Origin: Haplomitrium mnioides
Lineage: Eukaryota > Marchantiophyta > Haplomitriopsida > Calobryales
Direction of reading: 5' to 3'
Length of the DNA: 30,239 bases
NCBI GenBank assembly: GCA_049999725.1
Contig: JBNGIS010019682.1
Location: 1-30,239, forward strand
Positions 1 to 9,900 of the stretch are shown here, in pieces. Each line of letters starts with the position of its first letter. Position 1 is the first letter of the stretch. Both the position numbers and the translations under genes were made by a program. The notes beneath the pieces are model-generated. The model was not told the origin of the DNA, did not search any database, and saw only the letters and a list, made by a program, of their open reading frames with translations.

Positions 1-535
1 CAATTTATTATCTTGTCTAATGTACTTGCTAAGACTTACAAAACTTAAATTTATATTGTAAGTAGCATTTAATCATTTCTTTTAATATCATTGCTACAAC
101 TCATTTGTATATGACCTAGTTCTAAACTCTCACCAAAGCCCAACCTCCATTTGCTTCTAAAATTCAAAACTTCTTATTAATAAGAGCAAAATTGATAAGT
201 TAATAGCATTCTATTTGCCTTTTTAACTTCTAATGATAGTTTAGTTAAAATGACCTTTTAAAATTCAAAATTGACAATCCAAGGAGAATTTGCTTGTGAC
301 TTCTAACTAGAGTAATTAAAATTCCCTTCTAAAATTCACAACTTCTAATTACTGTAAGTAAAATTGATAAGTTGGTTAGTTAGTAATTACTGTAAATAAA
401 ATTGAGAAGTTAATTAGTTAGTGATTAGTGTAAGTAAAATTGATGTTAATTAGTGTGTGAAGTGTTGACTATGTTGTGATAGTGATGGGACAGCGAGTGA
501 TTGTATGAAAATAGGAGTCAAACGTAGAAATGAAC
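1..535. other. AT-rich flank without a recognisable gene
   Basis: The stretch is strongly AT-rich and has stops in all frames. It contains the short tandem repeat listed separately. It lies beyond the 3' end of the U-box gene and resembles the AT-rich, transposon-bearing right end of the window in composition. I see no coding sequence or RNA gene in it. Confidence 0.6.
346..457. repeat. 38-bp tandem repeat, three copies
   Basis: Copies start at 346, 384 and 422, an exact 38-bp spacing. Each carries the core TGTAAGTAAAATTGA or TGTAAATAAAATTGA followed by a GTTAGTTAG-like stretch. The third copy lacks a few bases in its middle. This looks like a minisatellite, and no function is visible. Confidence 0.8.
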
Positions 536-803
536 AGTCAGTCAGTCTGTCTGTCTGTAGAGGGAAAGGAAGGGAAGGGAAGGGAATACGGAATACATGT
601 TGTGTACACTGAACAGCTCTACACATACAAGCTCACACTGCACTGCCACGTGCAGCTCCTTCATTCATTCACACACACACACACAGTGCCTTGCAAGGAA
701 GACGAGGCAGCCAAGAAAACGTTACAAAGAGAGTGCTGTATTACGATACTGTACATGAAGCACTGGCGCAAGCAAGCAAGCAAGCAAGCCAGCCAGCCAG
801 CCA
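536..803. repeat. Cluster of simple-sequence repeats
   Basis: In order there are (CAGT)n/(CTGT)n at about 536-557, (GGGAA)n at about 563-587, (CA)n at about 671-686, and (GCAA)n running into (GCCA)n at about 769-803. They lie just downstream of the minus-strand U-box gene and may fall in its 3' untranslated region. A 141-codon open frame crosses them but is low-complexity and probably meaningless. Confidence 0.75.
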
Positions 804-868
804 CGAAATTTACCAAGCAAGCTGCGTGGGGCCAGAGGAGAGCTCAGGGTGACATCACATCCGTTGCT

Positions 869-3800
869 CTACCTAATTCTAGGAGAGCCTACTTTCTCGA
901 AAACACCGGAAAAGGTCGGAATCTTATTGATGTGTCTCAGACATTTTTCCGCTAGAGAGTGGCACACAGTGTTGCCATGTCTCAAAGAATCGACCAAGGC
1001 CGGATGAACATTGGGCTCACCAGCTATTAGTTTTGCAAGATCCGCATTTCGAAGAATTCTTTCGACCGTCCACAGCGAACGCTGCCGCAACGAATCCGTT
1101 CGATGCTGTTCTAGAATGTCCAGAATCGATCGAATTGCCTCTGCTCCATGAAGAACACGGACACCGCGATCCCAATTCACATCGTCTAGAAGAAGTGTCG
1201 ACAGCGCTGCCAGAGCAGCATCGACCACTTCCACATTTCGGTGATCTAAACAGGACACTAACGGATCTACTGCTTTGGTATCCAGCAGGCAAAATGTTTC
1301 CTTCGATGAACAAACCCCTTCATGTACAGGGCACATCTCGACAGGTCGAGTAGTTCGACTATGAAAGATACAACTGAATAGTCCAGTACGTTCTGTGGGA
1401 ATGCGTAACTGAGCCAGTTCTGGTGTGTGGTATGAGAGTTTCTCAAGGACCAAAGCTGATACACGTTGAACCTCATCCAAGTTCGAAGTTTGGAGCAATG
1501 CCGTGAAGAAGGAACACAAATCATACTGCATTGCCAGTGCCAACATAGGAGGATCATGCAATGCGAACGCGAATCTTGCTAAGGTTGCCACTAATCCTTC
1601 CTGGAGTGACGCCGAGTACCGTGCTCCTCCAATTCTTGATCTATTAGTCTGATACTCTTGTATTTGAGTGATCAATATTGGGATGGCTCCTATATCATGC
1701 ATAGCCCTTGTGAGCCCAAAATCTTCCACCGGCAAGTTCGACAGAATACCTGCTGCTGCCGCCTGTTCCTCTACGGAGCTATTCGAATTGAGCAACCTTA
1801 GTAGGGTTCCCAACTGACGGGTCAACCCATCGGCAAGTTCCTTCCCCATATGGCTAGACAGTAAGTGTAGAAGTCTAATTGCTGGAATCCTGAGCTGCTC
1901 TTGCGGAGCTTCAAGAAAATTAATAAGGGATATGGTTGCACCAGCACTGTGAATATACGTAACTAAATCAGCAACAGCATTTCGTGGCAAGGCCAACCCA
2001 ATAAGTACCTGGAGAAGTTTGGCCCCCATGTTCGGCCCGGTGTTACTGATCAAGTGTAACAGATTATGCACAATCGATTCTGAGATGAGTGTGTTTCCCA
2101 TCGCATCTATTGGAGTTGTCTGCCACTTTCCGGTTCCATTAACGACATTTGCAAGGATAGACGCACACATTTCCTTCATGCCCATTGGCATCTTGAATGT
2201 CCCGACCAGTGGCCCCTCGACTGTCCGAATCATGAAAAGGTCCCTCATTAAATGTGGTAATAGACCTGCCTCAATCAACAGATTACTGTTGCTCTGTAAG
2301 GTTGAAAGGTGTAGGAGGGCTCTGAGGGCCGCCTCACGAGCTCTAACCTGACTGCTTCCCAGCATTTCCACCAACACGCGTGCTGCCTGTTCAGCAACAA
2401 TACGGAGTGTTTCTGAAGTCAGTGGCACCTCCCCGAGATCGGTTGCCATTGCAATTCGCACGTTTTCATCACCTGCAATTGGTGAAGATAGCAAACATTG
2501 TCACAACAGTCACTCACGCAAATCAAATGAGACGCTGAATTCACATAAAAACAATGAACACGATCGATTACCATTTAAAAGACATCTGAGAAGTGGTTGC
2601 ACTCTTCCATTTTCTGCCATCTGCCGCACGTTCTCATCGCTCCTCTCCAGGTTTTCAAGAGTTTCATCTGCCATTTTCACAGCCATCACATTGTCCGACT
2701 TGCTGCTAGTAATGCCCACGAGGTATAAAATAGCCCCGTTGGTTTTCCCAATCTTCGAGCAGAGCGACAATGACTTTGATAATTCTAACAACAGTGCCGC
2801 AGCCCCTTCTCTCTCTTCTGAAATAGCACGTGATAAACACTTCAACGTGTTTCGAATAGCATCCGTTTTTCCAATTGCTTCCTGCAAAGCCCATAACCGA
2901 TGTGAGTGACACAGAGAAACACAGACAACTAAATCGAATACCTGCAAGAGACAGACTCGGACGGAAGAACAATTTCCAAACCGGCCAATAATGACTTCAG
3001 GTAATAAGGAGATTTTACTCATTGAGAAGAACAGAATTCCCTAACGAGCAGTTTTAAACGAAGTGCAACTCAATATCATGTTTTGCACACAGAATTTGGC
3101 TGAAGGATAAGGCCAGGAATACAGTTCTCAACTCAAATACCTTATTTTCATCATCGTCTTCAGCTATGATCCTTAACGTCGTAAGGGCCGTGATCCGCAC
3201 TTGCTCCACAAGCTTCAGTAGTTCAACAATTACAGGTATCAATCCTGCAGAGCGTATCCTATGCTTATTGACTCTGTTTCTAGCACAAAGACCATTTAGG
3301 TCTGTCAAACTGTACACTATGTCCTCCTCTGAGCTATTTCCTGTTAGAATTATACGGGCATTGTCAATCCGTGCCATCTCATTGCGAGCAGTCCACTCCT
3401 GAATTGCGTTTCTCAGTGCAAGGCTAGGTCTCAGGGCAGTACATTCTAACTCCTTCCCTGTCATCGGACACGTAGCCGCTCTACCATCATCTTGGCATTG
3501 CTTAAACCAACACTCGATTGCCTTTCTTTCATAAGTTTGCCCGCTCTCCAAGGAAATTGGATCCAACATCACCTGCTTAGTCAGGGGACATACAAATGCA
3601 TCATACAGGGGTTCGACACGACTTCGGAATCGTCGCTGAGTCTCTGTCGAAGGGCTTGGATGGTCAATACTTGCAACGTAATTTCCAAATATCACATCCA
3701 TCATGTGAAGATCATAGGAAGCTCTTGTGCCATCGGTATCAGTGCTAGGTTGCTCAATCTGATCTTTCCGAACAGACTGATCGCTAGACAGATCATCAAC

Positions 3801-3908
3801 GCCGACACCGTCCATCATAACCCTTGCCTGATGATCAAAGCCTTTTCTGAGGCTTCCCTCCAAAGTAGTCCTCTCCTGACTACTAGCCTGTCGATGAGCA
3901 TTCTGCAT
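869..3908 (-). CDS. U-box/ARM-repeat E3 ubiquitin ligase, PUB43/PUB44 (SAUL1) type
   Basis: I read three coding exons: 3908-3141, 2881-2572 and 2472-869. The introns (3140-2882 and 2571-2473) have GT-AG ends, and the joined frame is 894 codons (893 aa). The ATG at 3908 has an in-frame TAG three codons upstream. A U-box lies at about residues 101-176, with CPLTKQVMLDP, the GQTYERKAIECWF core and CPMTGKEL. The rest, about 190-885, is helical ARM-type sequence, including the family-typical CPVHEGVCSSKETFCLL block and the DKLPNFSG-like ending (HINKIPTFSG). Proteins of this class transfer ubiquitin from an E2 to substrates; Arabidopsis SAUL1/PUB44 (about 800 aa) acts at the plasma membrane in senescence and immunity control. 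The roughly 100-residue N-terminal extension, rich in D, S and Q, is longer than I recall for SAUL1. Class assignment is firm; which of PUB42/43/44 it matches is not. Confidence 0.93.
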
Positions 3909-5194
3909 CTCTAACTAAGAAAACAATCCTTCCGTCGTCAGTTCGGCTTAGATATCCTCGCACTGCTGTATAGACTGAACTCAAATGCAATGGGCGTCGA
4001 CCATCAAGCTGCTTCACCTCCAAATGGCCATGTGTAACTGTGGCAGATAACTAAAATGCCTCGCATTTACTAGAAAATAGGCACCCATACGCACGCCTTC
4101 TCTCTCTCTCTCTCTCTCTGTGTCTCTGTTCTATTCTGTCTCCTGCATTCTGTCTCCAATGACAACTCACCAATTCCTTGTCAAAACTAGCCTGGGAAAC
4201 GGAAGAATTACGCATGAGCAACAAACTTATGGCTTGCACTAGAACAGCAACCAGATAGAACTCCCGGATTTCATATGAACCAGCAACAACAGACGCACGG
4301 TAACAAATTCCACAATTCAATGTGTACAGCAATGGTAGAGCTTTCAAGGGCCAAAGCTCCCATGTCCGGGGGGAGGAAAAAACAGCGGGACAACGAACAA
4401 TGACACAAATTCCACAGGCGACAGAATTTCCAGAGCGGCACGCCAAACGCAAACGGAGGCGCATGCAAAACAGAAGAAAGAAAACCCCAGGGACCACTAG
4501 AGCGGCGGAACTCAGAAGATATATGACGAGATATGAACACAAAACGGGTTTCTATACTACTAAGCTAAGCTAAACTGGTCTCCGCGTGAGGACTGCATCA
4601 AGTACAGTACAGTACCCGCGCAGCTACTGCGAGTCAACGTTGCCTCGTGATGCAGAAAGCAACCTCTGCCGCAACTTGCATTGCCACCGTGACTTTGACC
4701 TACCCATCTCTGCCTTATTATGCTACCCAATAAAAAAACATATCCGCAGAGGGGATGAAAGATGCAGCTCCTTCGTCTTCACGCTACTGGATATGAATGC
4801 CCAGGATAGTAGTTGCGTGTGCGGATGCTTTCCTTGCTGTTGCCTTTGTCTACGCCTGCCTCTCGCACCGCTGTCAGGTCCCGCCATCCTTCGTGTCCTT
4901 TTGTGTGCCACAAGGATGAAGACAAACGCAAACATTCGCCGTCCTCTCAATGTGTCCATTTGCTTGCTGCAAAGATGAAGACGAAAGCAAGCGTGTGCCG
5001 GGCAAGGAAGGGACGAATGGACTCCCAAGGTAAATGGAAAACATACATGTAACCCAACTGAAGTGCAACTTTATTTTAACTAAAATGCCGGAGCAATTCT
5101 CAAAGTGTGTCCACCGTCATCGAATTACAATCATGAAGTGGGCCACTAATTTCCGGATATTCTTGATAAAAAAAGTAGCAAGCAAACTAATCAT
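3909..5194. other. Intergenic region: U-box gene upstream region and chaperonin-10 downstream region
   Basis: About 1.3 kb lies between two tandem minus-strand genes and should hold the U-box gene promoter and 5' leader plus the chaperonin-10 3' untranslated region. I see a (TC)n tract near the U-box gene, a short TACAG-type repeat at about 4600-4615 and an imperfect direct repeat (about 4909-4931 and 4970-4991, sharing GATGAAGAC). Several open frames of 80-160 codons occur on both strands without recognisable protein features, and I treat them as chance. Confidence 0.5.
4099..4119 (-). promoter_or_regulatory. (GA)n tract upstream of the U-box gene
   Basis: The plus strand reads about ten TC units, which is (GA)10 in the sense of the U-box gene, 190 bp upstream of its ATG. 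GA tracts in plant promoters and leaders are known binding sites for BBR/BPC GAGA-binding factors. A role here is inferred from position only; it may be just a microsatellite. Confidence 0.35.
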
Positions 5195-6787
5195 TCATTC
5201 GACCGTCGCCAGCAGATCTCCAGATCTCACAAAACATAGCTTTTCTGGAGTTCCCAAATCAACCTGTCACACCATTTTCAGTGTGTAAGAAAACACTGAA
5301 ACAGTGCGCATTGACGAAATCAAACTATATGAACTGTACTTTATGAAATGATTACAGCTCTCGGTTCAAGTGTGTACCTCGTAAGCATTGACATCCGAGA
5401 ATATAAACTACAAAGCACAGATACAACAGAAACATGAGAAACGAGGAATTGGAGCTATTGACTTTACTGAATCAGAGGCAATGGGGATAAAACAAACTCT
5501 GCCTGCTCAAAAGATGTTGTCCTAACATGTTTTTAAAGGTCCATGACATGCAATACGCTCAAATCACAAGTGGCCCATTAAAGAATTGGCTTAGATACCA
5601 CACAAGCACCCCACAGCATTCAAGACGTAACTTGCATCTATTTAAGTTGCTTCTAGAAAATACATTTGGATAGATTACATAGATTGTTTTTAAAAACAGA
5701 ACATACTTGCACCTTCGTCAATGGGTATGATAATTACCTTGCTTCCCTTTTCCACACCTTCAACTTGAGAACCAACTGACAGTACCTGCAGTTTCATGCA
5801 AAGGACATCGTAAGGAATCCGCACAATAGAACGGAGGACAAATGTAGCTTGGACAAAGGAGATACTACATGGTCTCATAAATGAACCTCTCAAGCCACGA
5901 AAGAACACGAAACTACTCACCTCGCCAACAAGATAGCGTTCAAATTTCACTGCCGACTTGGGTAATAAAACTCCTCCGGAAGATTTCTTTTAGCAAGGCA
6001 AGACCGAGACACTTTGTCAACGCCAGACCTTTTCCAAAATTAAAACCTCCAGTTCGCAAACGATACCAAACATGGAACACAATACATACAAGATACTCAC
6101 TTCGGACATGTCTTCCAGCCGAAATAGCACCCTGTCCGTCTGAGGAACCACCTATACATGCATATGTTCAAGCATAGTGTCATAAAAAGGTAGCTCGTAA
6201 ATATATGCAACAATAGTCTGGAGAAATTATGAGTTTTGGACACAAAATACGAAACAGACCTTAGATACATCAACTTGATTCAAGGTAGCTCTAACGGATA
6301 GAGAAGTTGCTTTGGTGGCAATAGGTATTGACTTCGATTCACCATAAACTGCACGACAGAATTCGCAACCGAGTATGAACACCAATGTTATGATCATGAA
6401 TTCGCGTGTTGAATGAAATGAAGCATATGCTCACATTTCAATATTGGCAAGAAAAAATGAAGAAGAATGGCAAAAAAAACCCTACAGAAAATCGTTTAGC
6501 CAAGAATAACTGCAATTCTTCGACTACACCTCCGTTATCAATTATTAGACATCCTGCACGCTTTCTAGGTTCAGAAAATGTACATTCTAGCAACAAACTT
6601 AAGTCCAGCATGGAAGACTGAAACTCGGAATGATGAAGCGAAAGCTACCTCTCCAAGGACGTGAGTTGCCGAGGAAGGGGACAGGAATTTTCGCCGCTCG
6701 ACTCCTGACCCTCAACGGCGAGTGTTGCCACTGTGATCCACTCCTCAATGCACTGTTACTCAGCATCAGCTGCTGCACCCCTGCCAT
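5195..6787 (-). CDS. CPN10: Chloroplast chaperonin 10 (GroES-type co-chaperonin)
   Basis: The coding exons are 6787-6649, 6348-6260, 6151-6101, 5986-5921, 5785-5738, 5407-5378 and 5263-5195. All introns are GT-AG, phases match at every junction, and the total is 164 codons (163 aa). Residues 1 to about 60 look like a chloroplast transit peptide, rich in S, R and A with few acidic residues. The mature part begins near VVPQTDRVLFRLEDMSE. Next comes the mobile-loop region (SSGGVLLPKSAVKFERYL), then VLSVGSQVEGVEKGSK, FIFSDVNAYEVDLG and the terminal DLLATVE. This order matches the small single-domain chloroplast Cpn10 of Arabidopsis (CHL-CPN10), not the double-domain Cpn20. The role is to cap the Cpn60 folding chamber in the stroma. 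The last exon reads CFVRSGDLL where I recall CFCKESDLL in Arabidopsis. The promoter is shared with MRD1. Confidence 0.93.
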
Positions 6788-6914
6788 CCTCTATTCGCTT
6801 GCGTGTCCCTCGAATCCAAAACCCCAGCTCACCTCAAACAAACCCACCTTCTCGGGAAGAAATTAAGCTAAACCCTAAAGCCTTCTTAGGAAGTCGTGGA
6901 AGCTGGACATCGAA
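6788..6914. promoter_or_regulatory. Compact bidirectional promoter between CPN10 and MRD1
   Basis: Only 127 bp separate the divergent start codons at 6787 (minus) and 6915 (plus). Both transcription starts must lie in or very near this interval, or the two 5' leaders overlap. No clear TATA box is visible in either direction. A telo-box is present. This arrangement fits coordinated or at least shared promoter use for two housekeeping genes. Co-regulation itself is inference. Confidence 0.7.
6870..6878 (+). promoter_or_regulatory. Telo-box AAACCCTAA
   Basis: This is a perfect AAACCCTAA, 37 bp upstream of the MRD1 ATG. Telo-boxes are an established element in promoters of plant ribosomal-protein and ribosome-biogenesis genes, recognised by Myb-like telobox-binding proteins. 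MRD1 is a ribosome-biogenesis gene, so the motif fits its neighbour. Binding here is not shown. Confidence 0.75.
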
Positions 6915-9900
6915 ATGAAGGATATTAGGTGCGGATTCAGTTTGCCTTAGTGAGGGATCCCTTTCGATCATCTCTCATGTGGATCGTGATTGACATGTGA
7001 ATTTCACTAATTCGCAGGGGGTCCCGTGTGTGTGTGAAAAACATACCCCGGTACATCACAGAAGAAAAACTTCGGGAGCATTTTGCTGCGAAGGGTGAGG
7101 TCACAGACGCTAAGATCATCCTAACCAGGTATGTGCTTCTCTCCGTGTTTTTGTAGTTCTGATGCGTTTTTTTATGCTCGGAAATTTTCGATCAGTGTTG
7201 ATTGTTTTTGGATCTTACTGTCGGTCTCTGTCCTTGGTTACAGAGATGGCCGATCTCGTCAGTTTGGTTTTGTTGGATTTCGAACAGATGAAGAAGCCGA
7301 CGCGGCTGTTAAATATTTTCACCGAACTTTTTTTGATACAAGTCGACTGTCGTGCGAAGTTCGTTTACCAACTAGCCCATTTTCGTTTGCTTTGCACAAA
7401 GTTTTCAGTCTTCTGGACATTATCGGCTGAATAGCACAGAAAAGTTTCTTGCACGATAATCTTGTTGATTTCACAAGGGGATTTAGATTTGGCCTCCGAT
7501 TTGGTTTTGCAGTAATATTTGTTGTGTTTTTTGGAATCTTTCAGATTGCTCAGGGAATTGGAGATCCAAACCTTCCACGACCATGGAGCCGACATTCTCA
7601 AGGGAGTTCCGCATTCGACAGGGTTCATGTTTCTTCCGAGGAACATGCCTCCAAAGCTCAGTTTTCAAAAGACACGCATGCGCATGAACGTGAAAATGGC
7701 CAGTACAAGAAAAGCAAAGCAGAAAATGATCCTCAACTTCTCGAGTTTTTGGACGTCATGCAACCTAGGCTGAAGACAAAAATATGGGCAAATGATACAC
7801 TCATTGGTAATGATGGAATCTTGAGACAGTCCCAGCTTCAAAGCCAAGAGACGCAATCAAGGAGAGGTTTAGCTAAGGTGGAAGTTAAGACAGTAGAAGG
7901 TGTTTCCCGGAGAGTACCAATTGGTAAGGGTAAAACTTCTGAAAAGTTAACCCAGATGCATGTGAGATATGAAGAGGAAAGTGATTCCGAGTATGATGAT
8001 GCAGTGGAAGTGCCAGACGTAAGTCATGGGAATACTCCACTACAGATGGAGGAACCAGAGCGACTGGATTCAATTGCGAAAGATGACTTTGTACAAAATG
8101 AAGCAGTTTCGGATTTAGATTACTTGAAAAGCAGAATGAGTGGTCACTGGAGTGATGATGAGCCAGAAGAAGAGACCGTTGAGGAAGTGGACCCAGTAGC
8201 AAACAGCAAAGATCAATCTAGGCATGAAGAAACGGAGCAAGTGGAAACCGTGAGAGACAAGGCCGTTGCTATCCAAAACTCCGTAGATGGAGATATTCCA
8301 AAGGAACATGGAGAAGAGCAGAATGCTCGCGTGGGAATGACTGTGGAAGTGGATGCTGAAGCGGAAGAGAGTGTTTCAGAAACTGGGCGACTTTTTGTGC
8401 GGAACCTTCCTTACACCGCCAGGTATAGATCACCAAGGATACAGTGGAATATGTTCTTAAATTCCTAAATTCACAGTGAACTAGTATGTGCTTGAACCTG
8501 CGAAACTGCAGGTTGAGCAGTCTCTCCCTTTTCTGAAGGAAACATGAACTTGTTGTGTACTCCATCTGTATCCACTGGGAAGAGTGAGTAGAGACTAGCG
8601 GATTTGCTGGTAGTTGCCAAGGGTGATTCATATGTGGTAAGTTTGATAAACAACAAACAAGCAGCAGCATAAGAATGCATTTTTATTGGGAGAGGGATAT
8701 CTTTCTTCAGATTTGCTTATTGATGTGCAAACCTGCTATGGAGTGATGATTTGCTATGGGATTAGACAACTTGTTTCTTCTGTGTATAACTCTGAACGCC
8801 ATTTTGATTTCAATGTAGCCTACATCCAACCTGAAAAAATTCTGTGGAAGATTTCCACATAACCCCTTGTTTCCTTTTTAATCGGTCTATCACTATGGAT
8901 TAGCACTGTGTATAGGCTATCCTTGTGGCTAAGAGGCTTTCATCCTTATCTTAACTGGAACCACACTAAATTTGTAGGTAAGTGTCTCTTTAAGGCTTTC
9001 CCTCTAATCCTAGCTTCTCTTCTTGTTGGTGCAGGAAAGTAAAGAGCATTTCTATCCAAAATATTAGATTTCCTCAGGCTTTTATAATAGAATGAGGGTG
9101 GAGGAGGCCCTCTTGACTTGATCAAATTTTTGTTGCAACTTATTTTGCCAGTGTTTCCCTTCATTACAGTGAGGAGGACCTCAGTGAATTATTCAGCAAA
9201 TATGGGGAGCTTTCTCAAGTTCACTTGGTGCAGGACAGGGCTACTAAGAGCTCGAAAGGCTATGCCTACATACTCTTCATGCTTCCCGAAGCTGCTGTTC
9301 AGTGAGTGTCTACACTCTAACCAGTGCCATGAAGTATTGCAACCTCATTCAGAAACTTCTCTCTAAGCAGCATTGATACTTGTGAATTGCAATCAGACGG
9401 TGGTTTCATTTCCTTTGTTAATTGTTGTCTACTACTGCAGGGCTATGGAGAAGCTGGATAAGTCTATATTTCAGGGACGGTTGATCCATATTTTGCCAGC
9501 TAAACGTCCTCCTCCTGCTCTTGAACAGAAGCAGTAACTGATCTTCCCTTTGCTGAATTTCGAAACAGTTTCTTTGAAATTCAAGAAACTAGATGATCTC
9601 CCACACATAGCACTGTAATCTATGAACTTTCAGTGCTGCTGTATTATCAAGCATAAAAGCCCTAATTCGATTTGTTTATAAATAGGCTGTAACGTGTATG
9701 AAGATATGTCTGCAAATTGCTGTTTTGTTGTTCTAGCACCTCCTTGGATCTCCACAATCAGTAGTAGTAAATAAATTGTCATTCCTGTAGGACTATAAAG
9801 GGAGGGGGTCCTGGGACCACAAAGTACAAAGAAGAAAGAGAAGCCCAAAGAAAGGCAGCAGAAGCTAGTGGGGATACACGAGCATGGAACTCCTTGTACA

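Noticed and set aside
530-955. 141-codon plus-strand ORF
   Set aside because: It is mostly microsatellite translation and overlaps the 3' end of the U-box gene in antisense.
4051-4542. 163-codon minus-strand ORF upstream of the U-box gene
   Set aside because: It crosses the GA repeat, starts without family features and reads as chance hydrophobic and arginine-rich sequence in a probable promoter or leader.
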